A DNA stretch of 64,000 nucleotides from Intrasporangiaceae bacterium URHB0013 (GTDB taxonomy: Bacteria > Actinomycetota > Actinomycetes > Actinomycetales > Dermatophilaceae): contig JIBA01000012.1 in the NCBI GenBank assembly GCA_000620545.1, forward strand, positions 186,001-250,000. The letters run 5' to 3'. The notes under the pieces were generated by a model that was not told the origin of the DNA, did not search any database, and saw only the letters and a program-made list of their open reading frames with translations. A program made the position numbers and the translations under genes. The stretch's first letter is position 1. The number at the start of each line of letters is the position of its first letter. Positions 36,201 to 43,083 of this stretch are shown piece after piece.

Positions 36201-36572
36201 TGGGCCACGATCGTCTCGGCCCGCACGGCGGTCGAGGCACGGGTCCTCGTGACGGAGCGGATGACTCCCCTCGTCATCGGGGGGCGGACGGTCCACCAGA
36301 TCGGGCTGCCCTACCACTGGGGGGTCGGACGCGAGGCCGTGGTCAGTGGCGATGCCGCCAACGACCTGCTCGGCGTGGCCCTGGACCCGAACGTCCAGAT
36401 CCAGGAGAGCAAGGCCGGCAGCTGCGACATCGTGCCCGGGCGGCGCCCGAGGGGCGAGGACCTGCTCCGCCTCGTCGCGGAGTACCAGTCACGGGCCGGC
36501 ACGACGACGATGACCGGCAACGAGCTGCGCACGGGCCAGCCCGACTCGACACCCGACCACACAGGAGACTGA
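33258..36572 (+). CDS. fdhA: Formate dehydrogenase alpha subunit, selenoprotein (Sec190)
   Basis: 1104 aa molybdenum or tungsten bis-MGD formate dehydrogenase that oxidises formate to CO2. GTG 33258 has AGGAAGG 7 bases upstream. A 4Fe-4S motif starts CPYCAVGCGQ. The in-frame TGA at 33825-33827 is codon 190, in the sequence IENQARI-U-HSSTV, where selenocysteine or Cys binds the metal in all family members. Reading must pass through it: the same frame then runs to 36572 with ANADCIVIQGSNMAECHP, DPRFTRTSATADRHVPIRAG and the molybdopterin C-terminal domain. A SECIS-like hairpin follows the TGA. There is no Tat (RR) signal, so the subunit probably stays cytoplasmic. It is first in an operon with iron-sulfur and membrane subunits. 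An annotation that stops at the UGA would split it into a 189-codon stub and a large orphan. Confidence 0.95.
33828..33860 (+). promoter_or_regulatory. Bacterial SECIS-like hairpin after the UGA codon
   Basis: Beginning 11 bases after the TGA, GGTTCCCA (33839-33846) pairs perfectly with TGGGAACC (33850-33857) around a GTC loop. The apical CAGUCUG resembles the CAGGUCUG tip of the E. coli fdhF element that SelB binds. It lies in the coding sequence and is translated. Confidence 0.85.
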
Positions 36573-36575
36573 CGC

Positions 36576-37664
36576 ATGTCGTTCTGGCGCAACCAGCTCT
36601 CCGGACCGACCGACCCTGCCGTCGACGCGGCGTGGCAGGACGCCCGGCCACGCAAGGGTTTCTTCACCGACACCTCCATCTGCATCGGATGCAAGGCGTG
36701 CGAGGTCGCCTGCAAGGAGTGGAACGGCGTGCCCGAGGACGGCCTCGACCTGCTCGGCCAGTCCTACGACAACACCGGAGCCCTCGGAGCGAGCACGTGG
36801 CGCCACGTGGCGTTCGTCGAGCAGACGAGCGAACGGATCGAACAGGCCCGGGAGTCGGGCCGACGCCTCGTCGAGCTCGGCATGCCGGCCCTGCGGACCC
36901 GCGACGACACCTCCGAGTCGCCGTCGTCCCTGCCGGCCGGCGGCGCGCCTCCGGGTCCCAGCGACCAGGGAGTCCCCGACGTCCGGTGGCTGATGGCCTC
37001 GGACGTGTGCAAGCACTGCACGCACGCCGCGTGCCTCGACGTGTGCCCGACCGGAGCACTCTTCCGTACGGAGTTCGGCACCGTCGTGGTGCAGGACGAC
37101 GTCTGCAACGGCTGCGGCTACTGCGTCGCCGCGTGCCCGTTCGGGGTCATCGAGCGGCGCAGCGGCACGGAGGGCCACGAGAAGGGCCGGCAGTCGCACG
37201 GCATCAGCATCGGCGGTGCGGGATCGGACGGCTCGCACCAGAACGCCCCCGCGTACGCGGCGACGAACGGCGAGGTGAAGAACGTCGGGATCGCCCAGAA
37301 GTGCACCCTGTGCTACGACCGGCTCCGCGACGACCAGACCCCGGCGTGCGCCCAGGCGTGCCCGACGACGTCCATCAAGTTCGGCGACCTCGAGGAGATG
37401 CGCGACACGGCCCGGGCCCGGGTCGCGGAGCTGCACCAGCTCGGCCACACCGAGGCACGCCTCTACGGGACCGACGAGGGCGACGGCGTGGGCGGCACGG
37501 GCTCGGTCTTCCTCCTGCTCGACGAGCCCGAGGTCTACGGACTGCCGCCCGACCCGAGGGTCACGACCGCCGACCTGCCCGACATGTTCCGCAAGGCCGG
37601 CTACGCGGGCCTGGCCATGCTCGGCATGGCTGCCGCCGCGTTCGTGGGCAGGAGGCACCCATGA
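36576..37664 (+). CDS. fdhB: Formate dehydrogenase iron-sulfur subunit
   Basis: 362 aa electron-transfer subunit with four 4Fe-4S sites: CIGCKACEVACKEWN, CKHCTHAACLDVCP, CNGCGYCVAACPFG and CTLCYDR...CAQACP. ATG 36576 lies 3 bases after the alpha stop, with AGGAG upstream. A loop between clusters 1 and 2 (about residues 70-135, Ser/Pro/Gly-rich) is longer than in E. coli FdnH. The C-terminus ends with one hydrophobic segment (YAGLAMLGMAAAAFVG) and Arg-Arg, a probable membrane anchor. It passes electrons from alpha to the NrfD-type subunit. Confidence 0.93.
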   Translation: MSFWRNQLSGPTDPAVDAAWQDARPRKGFFTDTSICIGCKACEVACKEWNGVPEDGLDLLGQSYDNTGALGASTWRHVAFVEQTSERIEQARESGRRLVELGMPALRTRDDTSESPSSLPAGGAPPGPSDQGVPDVRWLMASDVCKHCTHAACLDVCPTGALFRTEFGTVVVQDDVCNGCGYCVAACPFGVIERRSGTEGHEKGRQSHGISIGGAGSDGSHQNAPAYAATNGEVKNVGIAQKCTLCYDRLRDDQTPACAQACPTTSIKFGDLEEMRDTARARVAELHQLGHTEARLYGTDEGDGVGGTGSVFLLLDEPEVYGLPPDPRVTTADLPDMFRKAGYAGLAMLGMAAAAFVGRRHP

Positions 37665-38776
37665 CGACCAACCCCTTCGACGCCGACCGCCCGCCGGAGC
37701 GCGAGCGAGGACGCCGCAACGGATCCGGAGGCAGCGCGTGGCGGACCGGTGACCGCTCGCGCCGGCGCGACGAGTCGCTCATGGTGCCGGACGTGCGCTT
37801 CGACAGCTACTACGGGCGCCACATCGTCAAACCCGCCCCGTGGAAGAAGGAGATCCCCGCCTACCTCTTCCTCGGCGGGGTCGCGGGCGGCTCTGCCCTC
37901 CTCGCCGCAGGTGGTGCGATCCGGGGCTACCCGGCGCTGCGTCGAGTCGGCCGCGTCGCCGCGCTCGGTGCTGCCGCCCTGGGTGGTGGCGCCCTGGCGA
38001 TGGACCTCGGCAAACCCAGCCGCGCCCTCAACATGATGCGCACCGTCAAGCTCACCTCGCCGATGTCGATCGGCTCCTGGATCCTGACCGCTTTCAGCGG
38101 CTTCTCCGGGCTGGCGATCGTGTCGGAGTTCGGCCCGCTCCTCATCGAGCGGGGCTCCGGCGCCAAGGGACCGGGCACCGGCCTGGCCAGGGTGTCGCGT
38201 GTGCTCGAGCTCGCAGATGGTCCCGCGACCGCTGGCTCGGCGCTCTTCGGGCCGCCGCTGGCCGCATACACGGCGGTGCTGCTCGCCGACACCGCGACGC
38301 CGACGTGGCACGAGTCGTACCGCGAGCTTCCCTTCGTCTTCGTCAGCTCGGCCAACCTCGCCGCGTCCGGTCTCGCCCTGCTCACCGTCCCCGCCCGCGA
38401 GAACGGTCCGGCCCGCCGGCTGGCTGCCGTGAGCGCCGTCGTCGAGACCCTCGCCTTCGAACGGATGCGGCACCAGCTCGGCCAGACGCTGTCGGAGCCG
38501 ATGCGCACCGGGAAGGCGGCCAGGCTGCTCAAGGCCAGCACCGTGCTCACCGTCGCGGGGGCCGTCGGCGCCCTGACGGTCGGTCGCACGCGGGTCGGCG
38601 CAGCCGTCAGCGGTCTCGCCCTGATGGCCGCGTCGGTGTGCACGCGCTTCGGAGTCTTCGAGGCGGGTATGGCTTCAGCGATCGACCCGAAGTACACCGT
38701 GGAGCCGCAGCGTGAGCGTCTGGAACGTCGCCGGGCCGCAGGCGTGTTCGACGACTCCATCACGACCGCGGGCTAG
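37661..38776 (+). CDS. NrfD/PsrC-type membrane subunit of formate dehydrogenase
   Basis: 371 aa integral membrane protein. After a 45-residue Arg-rich cytoplasmic N-terminus (about 40% charged) comes the family start YYGRHIVKPAPWKKEIPAYL. About eight to nine helices follow, with the conserved LGKPSRALNMMRTVKLTSPMS loop. It is expected to pass electrons from the iron-sulfur subunit to menaquinone. It contrasts with the cytochrome b subunit of classical FdnI, so the complex is of the NrfD-linked type. ATG 37661 overlaps the upstream stop (ATGA), with AGGAGG before it. Confidence 0.9.
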   Translation: MTTNPFDADRPPERERGRRNGSGGSAWRTGDRSRRRDESLMVPDVRFDSYYGRHIVKPAPWKKEIPAYLFLGGVAGGSALLAAGGAIRGYPALRRVGRVAALGAAALGGGALAMDLGKPSRALNMMRTVKLTSPMSIGSWILTAFSGFSGLAIVSEFGPLLIERGSGAKGPGTGLARVSRVLELADGPATAGSALFGPPLAAYTAVLLADTATPTWHESYRELPFVFVSSANLAASGLALLTVPARENGPARRLAAVSAVVETLAFERMRHQLGQTLSEPMRTGKAARLLKASTVLTVAGAVGALTVGRTRVGAAVSGLALMAASVCTRFGVFEAGMASAIDPKYTVEPQRERLERRRAAGVFDDSITTAG

Positions 38777-38843
38777 GGGGGCCACGCGGGGCCCCAGCGG
38801 CGCGGCGCAGCGTGGCGCCGGCCGAGGAGAGAAGGAGAGTCCA

Positions 38844-40127
38844 ATGAGCAGGACCGCCGTCACATCGTCCGCCACCCGCACCCAGGGCGGCAACCGCTGG
38901 CTCATCCTCGTCGCCGGGGTGCTCGTGCAGCTGGCCATCGGCGCGGTCTACGCCTGGAGCGTCTTCGCCAAGGCGCTGCAGAGCGACGAGGCCTTCGGCT
39001 GGTCGAAGTCCAAGGCCGCCGTGCCCTTCAGCGTCGTCATCGGGATGATCTTCATCGGCAGCTACATCGGTGGCCGGATCCAGGATGCGCGCGGTCCTCG
39101 CGTCGTCGCGATGACCGGCGGCATCATCTATGCCGTCGGCGTCATCCTCGCGTCGTTCGCCCAGTCGCCCGACGCGTTCTGGCTGCTGGTGCTCGGCTAC
39201 GGGGTCATCGGCGGGTTCGGCCTCGGCATGGTCTACATCGTGCCGATCGCCATGCTGCAGAAGTGGTTCCCCGACAAACCGGGTCTCATCACGGGTCTTG
39301 CCGTGGCGGGCTTCGGCTTCGGCGCCGTCGTCACCGCACCCGTCGGACAGGCGCTCATCGACCGGACGCCGAGCGTGCCGACCAAGGCCTTCCTGTGGCT
39401 CGGCATCGGCTACCTCGTCATCCTGCTCGTCTGCACGTCCTTCTTCCGCAACCCGGCCGTCACCCCGAGTGCTGCCGCCACGGCGGGCACGCCGGGCACG
39501 CAGGGCAGGGCGGGTACGGCTGACGCGCTGGCCGGTCGCGACTTCGAGCCGAACGAGGCCCTGCACACGGGGCAGTGGTACCTGCTCACGGCGATCCTGA
39601 CCATGAGCGTCACCGCGGGAATCTCGCTCATCGCCGTCGCCGCAGGGACGGCGAGCGACGTCGCCGGCTACTCGGCCGTCGCCGCGGCCGCCCTCGTCGG
39701 CGTCCTCGGCCTCTTCAACGGTGCGGGCCGCATCTTCTGGGGCTGGCTGTCCGACCACATCGGCAAGATGCCGGCGTTCCTCGGCATCCTGGGCATCCAG
39801 GGCGTGTGCCTGCTGCTCATCCCGCACGCGTCCAACAAGGCGCTCTTCGCCGTGCTCGCGGCCCTCGTGTACCTCTGCTACGGCGGCGGCTTCGGCACGA
39901 TGCCGTCGACGGCCGGGAAGTTCTTCGGCGTCAAGAACGTCGGCGCCATCTACGGCCTCATGCTCGTCGGCTGGAGCATCGGCGGCGTCATCGGGCCGCT
40001 GCTCATCGCATCGCTGATCGGCAGCGAGAAGGCCTACACGCTGGGCTTCACCGTCATCGGCATCATCACGCTGGTGTCGCTCGCCATCCCGCTCGTGACG
40101 AGGCCGCCTCGTCACGACCGCGCCTGA
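38844..40127 (+). CDS. OFA-family MFS transporter (oxalate/formate antiporter-like)
   Basis: 427 aa, 12 predicted helices, related to OxlT (VQLAIGAVYAWSVFAKAL at the first helix is typical of OFA proteins). GAAGGAGAG precedes ATG 38844. It is 67 bases after the formate dehydrogenase operon, whose spacer holds a possible weak hairpin (GCCACGC / GCGTGGC). It likely supplies formate or another small carboxylate to the dehydrogenase. A Gly/Thr/Ala-rich central loop (about residues 205-225) is unremarkable. The assignment to formate rests on context. Confidence 0.85.
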   Translation: MSRTAVTSSATRTQGGNRWLILVAGVLVQLAIGAVYAWSVFAKALQSDEAFGWSKSKAAVPFSVVIGMIFIGSYIGGRIQDARGPRVVAMTGGIIYAVGVILASFAQSPDAFWLLVLGYGVIGGFGLGMVYIVPIAMLQKWFPDKPGLITGLAVAGFGFGAVVTAPVGQALIDRTPSVPTKAFLWLGIGYLVILLVCTSFFRNPAVTPSAAATAGTPGTQGRAGTADALAGRDFEPNEALHTGQWYLLTAILTMSVTAGISLIAVAAGTASDVAGYSAVAAAALVGVLGLFNGAGRIFWGWLSDHIGKMPAFLGILGIQGVCLLLIPHASNKALFAVLAALVYLCYGGGFGTMPSTAGKFFGVKNVGAIYGLMLVGWSIGGVIGPLLIASLIGSEKAYTLGFTVIGIITLVSLAIPLVTRPPRHDRA

Positions 40128-40163
40128 CGCGGCGCTGACGCTGCTCGACGTGCAGGACCCGGG

Positions 40164-40562
40164 TCACTCCCGGACGTCCGCCGATCCCTGCACGACGGGC
40201 AGCCCGGCGGCGACCCAGGCCTCGACACCCCCGATGACGTCGGTAGCCCGGCGCAGGCCGACCCGTCGCAGTGACTCAGCGGCGAACGAGCTGCTGTAGC
40301 CCTGCCGGCAGATCACGATGACGCGCAGCCCTGGGCCGGAGGCCTCCGGGATGCGGGCCTCGCTCGTCGGGTCGAGCCGCCACTCGAGCACCGTGCGGTC
40401 GATCACCAGGGCGCCCGGAAGGTTTCCCTGCCGAGCGCGCTGGGCCTCGGTGCGCGTGTCGACGAGCAGCGCCCCGGAAGCCAGCTCCGCCCACGCCTGC
40501 TCGGGGCGCAGCCGATCGAGCCCGGCACGGGCCCGCTCCAGGGCGGTGTCGACCCCGCTCAT
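40164..40562 (-). CDS. Single-domain rhodanese coupled to selD
   Basis: 132 aa rhodanese domain with the active-site loop CRQGYSS (persulfide or perselenide Cys) and WRLDPTSEARIPE before it. ATG 40562 overlaps the stop of selD by 4 bases, and this gene lies downstream, so expression depends on selD. Rhodaneses can carry selenium as a perselenide, so it may feed or drain SelD; that role is inference. A ordinary sulfurtransferase role is possible. No signal peptide. Confidence 0.88.
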   Translation of the reverse strand: MSGVDTALERARAGLDRLRPEQAWAELASGALLVDTRTEAQRARQGNLPGALVIDRTVLEWRLDPTSEARIPEASGPGLRVIVICRQGYSSSFAAESLRRVGLRRATDVIGGVEAWVAAGLPVVQGSADVRE

Positions 40563-41554
40563 CGCACCTGGAGCACCCGCTCGCCGCGGGGCACGAGCTC
40601 GCCGATGACGGTGCCGCCCGGGATCTCGCCCGCGACGAGAAGGCCGCCGCTGGTCTGGGCGTCGGCGAGCAGGAGCAGCTCGTCGAGGTCGACGGAGGCG
40701 TCGAGATGTGGCTGGACCCAGTCGAGGTTGCGCCGGCTGCCGCCCGGGACGAAACCCTCCGCCAGCGAGGCGCGCGCCCCCTCGAGGTAGGGGACGGCGG
40801 CGGCGTCGACGACGGCGCTGACACCCGAGGCGCGGGCCATCTTGTAGAGGTGACCGAGCAGGCCGAAGCCCGTGACGTCGGTGGCAGCGCGCAGCCCCGC
40901 CGCGACGGCAGCGGCCCCCGCCTCGGCGTTGAGCGCGACCATCGAGGCGACCGCCTCAGGGAACACCTCGCCGGTCGCCTTGTGCCGGTTGTTGAGCACT
41001 CCCACGCCGAGCGGCTTGGTGAGGCTGAGGGGCAGGCCTGCCTCCGCGGCGTCGTTGCGCAGCAAGCGGTTCGGGTCGGCCACCCCGGTGACGGCCATGC
41101 CGTACTTCGGCTCCGGGTCGTCGATGCTGTGCCCTCCGGCGACGGGGCACCCGGCCGCACGCCCGACGTCGAGACCGCCGCGCAGCACCTCGGTCGCCAG
41201 CTCGAGCGGCAGCACGTCGCGTGGCCAGCCCAGCAGGTTGACGGCCAGCACCGGGCGCCCGCCCATGGCATACACGTCCGAGAACGCGTTGGCCGCAGCG
41301 ATCCGGCCCCAGTCGTAGGCATCGTCGACGACGGGCGTGAAGAAGTCCGCGGTCGCGAGGACGGCGAGGCCACCCTCGATGCGGACGGCTGCGGCGTCGT
41401 CGCCGTCGTCGAGCCCGACGAGGAGGTCGGGGTGGGTGTCGCCCGTGAGCCCGCGGACCATCTCCTCGAGCTCTCCGGGCGGGATCTTGCACGCGCAGCC
41501 ACCGCCGTGGGCGTACTGCGTGAGCCGACGGATGCCCTGCTGCGTCGCGACCAT
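40559..41554 (-). CDS. selD: Selenophosphate synthetase
   Basis: 331 aa enzyme making selenophosphate from selenide and ATP. The N-terminal catalytic segment RRLTQYAHGGGCACKIPP has Cys20, Cys22 and Lys23 at the places of E. coli Cys17, Cys19 and Lys20; the key residue is Cys, not Sec. The ATP-binding DDAAAVRIEGG and later TDVTGFGLLGH motifs are complete. ATG 41554. It is divergent from the selenocysteine tRNA with a spacer of about 49 bases, which must hold both promoters. Confidence 0.95.
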   Translation of the reverse strand: MVATQQGIRRLTQYAHGGGCACKIPPGELEEMVRGLTGDTHPDLLVGLDDGDDAAAVRIEGGLAVLATADFFTPVVDDAYDWGRIAAANAFSDVYAMGGRPVLAVNLLGWPRDVLPLELATEVLRGGLDVGRAAGCPVAGGHSIDDPEPKYGMAVTGVADPNRLLRNDAAEAGLPLSLTKPLGVGVLNNRHKATGEVFPEAVASMVALNAEAGAAAVAAGLRAATDVTGFGLLGHLYKMARASGVSAVVDAAAVPYLEGARASLAEGFVPGGSRRNLDWVQPHLDASVDLDELLLLADAQTSGGLLVAGEIPGGTVIGELVPRGERVLQVR

Positions 41555-41603
41555 GCAGCCAGCCTAGATCCGGCTCGTGCGTCCGATGGGTACGGTGGCC
41601 CGT

Positions 41604-41699
41604 GGAGGTGTCTGGGCACCTGGTGGTCCCCCCGGTCTTCAAAACCGGTGAGGCCGAGCATCTCGGCCTGGCGGGTTCGATTCCCGTCCACCTCCGCCA
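41604..41699 (+). tRNA. selC: tRNA-Sec, anticodon TCA
   Basis: 96 bases including the encoded CCA. Acceptor GGAGGTG (41604-41610) pairs with CACCTCC (41689-41695), followed by discriminator G. Anticodon loop CTTCAAA with TCA in a CCGGT/ACCGG stem. Very long variable arm AGGCCGAG-CAT-CTCGGCCT (about 41651-41669), and TTCGATT T-loop. The anticodon and oversize variable arm identify selenocysteine tRNA. The eighth acceptor pair typical of bacterial tRNA-Sec would be U-C here, a mismatch. It sits between selD and selA. Confidence 0.95.
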
Positions 41700-41760
41700 G
41701 ACCAGACCGGCAGGGGTGAGGCACCGGTGAAGGCAGCGGCGAAGGTGAGGTGACGCGGGA

Positions 41761-43080
41761 GTGACCCCGGAGACGGCTCGGACCGACCCACGGCGCCGCA
41801 TCCCGCGCACCGACGCCCTCCTCGCGGACCCGGCGCTCGTCGAGGCCAGCACCCGGCACGGCTCGGCCGTGGTCAGGCAGGCAGTGCGGGCAGCGCAGGA
41901 GCAGGCCCGCGCGGGGCGCATCGCCCCGGAAGAGGTCGCGGCCGCTGCCCGCGCCGCGCTGCCGTCCTCGAGCACGACGCTTCGACCGCTGCTCAACGCC
42001 ACCGGGGTCGTCGTGCACACCAACATCGGCCGAGCCCCGTTGTCCGACGCTGCCCTGCAGGCCGTCACCGCGGCCGCGGGCTACGTCGACGTCGAGTTCG
42101 ACACCGCCACGGGCGCGCGGGCGCGCCGCGGACGGGGCACGCTGGCCGCCCTGCGCGATGCCGTGCCCGCGGCCGGCGACGCGCTGGTCGTCAACAACGG
42201 CGCCGCTGCCCTCGTCCTCGCCACGACGGCCCTCGCCGCCGGCCGGGAGGTCGTCGTCAGCCGGGGCGAGATGGTCGAGATCGGCGACGGGTTCAGGTTG
42301 CCCGAGCTGATCGCCTCGACGGGCGCCCGGCTGCGCGAGGTCGGCACGACCAACCGCACCCGGGCGGCCGACTACGCCGAGGCGGTCGGACCCGACACCG
42401 GCTGCATCCTCAAGGTGCACCCGAGCAACTTCCGCGTCGAGGGCTTCACCGGCGCAGCCTCGGTCGAGGACCTCGCTCCGCTCGGTGTCCCGCTCGTCGT
42501 CGACATCGGCAGCGGGCTGCTGGCGCCCGACCCGCTCCTGCCGGACGAGCCCGACGCCACCACGACGCTGCTCGCCGGCGCGACGATCGTCACCGCGAGC
42601 GGCGACAAGCTGCTCGGCGGCCCGCAGGCCGGGCTGCTCCTCGGGGAGGCGGACACCGTGGAGCGGCTGCGGCGGCACCCGTTGGCCCGCGCCCTGCGCG
42701 TCGACAAGCTGACGCTCGCCGCGCTCGAGGCAACCCTGCGCGGCCCGGTGCCGCCGGTGTCTGCCTACCTCCACGCCGACGCGACGGCGCTCCGGGCACG
42801 GACCGAGCGGATGGCATACGCCCTCGCCTCGGCCGACCAGCCCGTCGACGTCGTCGACGTCGTGGGACGCGTCGGTGGCGGCGGAGGTCCCGGCGTGCCG
42901 CTGCCCGGCTGGGCGCTCGCGCTGCCCGAGGGGTGCGCCGAGCTGCTGCGCACCGGCGAGCCGGGCGTGGTCGCCCGGGTCGAGCGGCACCGGTGCCTCG
43001 TGGACCTGCGCTGCGTGCCTCCGGAGGCTGACGGTGTCCTCGAGGAGGCGCTGCGCGCCGCCCTGCACGGCGGGCGCTGA
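41761..43080 (+). CDS. selA: L-seryl-tRNA(Sec) selenium transferase
   Basis: 439 aa PLP enzyme converting Ser-tRNA(Sec) to Sec-tRNA(Sec) with selenophosphate. Schiff-base Lys283 lies in SGDKLLGGPQAGLL. The phosphate-binding VVNNGAAAL and VGTTNRT regions are standard. GTG 41761 lies 61 bases after the tRNA. The N-terminus (about residues 1-75) is the usual helical tRNA-binding extension. The stop is 3 bases before selB, so they form an operon. Confidence 0.95.
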   Translation: MTPETARTDPRRRIPRTDALLADPALVEASTRHGSAVVRQAVRAAQEQARAGRIAPEEVAAAARAALPSSSTTLRPLLNATGVVVHTNIGRAPLSDAALQAVTAAAGYVDVEFDTATGARARRGRGTLAALRDAVPAAGDALVVNNGAAALVLATTALAAGREVVVSRGEMVEIGDGFRLPELIASTGARLREVGTTNRTRAADYAEAVGPDTGCILKVHPSNFRVEGFTGAASVEDLAPLGVPLVVDIGSGLLAPDPLLPDEPDATTTLLAGATIVTASGDKLLGGPQAGLLLGEADTVERLRRHPLARALRVDKLTLAALEATLRGPVPPVSAYLHADATALRARTERMAYALASADQPVDVVDVVGRVGGGGGPGVPLPGWALALPEGCAELLRTGEPGVVARVERHRCLVDLRCVPPEADGVLEEALRAALHGGR

Positions 43081-43083
43081 CCG

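Noticed and set aside
33132-36317. 1061-codon minus-strand open frame opposite the formate dehydrogenase gene
   Set aside because: A shadow of a strongly biased gene; the plus strand has clear motifs throughout.
41604-41699. tRNA-Sec as an integration site of a mobile element
   Set aside because: No second copy of the tRNA 3' end, integrase gene or composition shift was found nearby.
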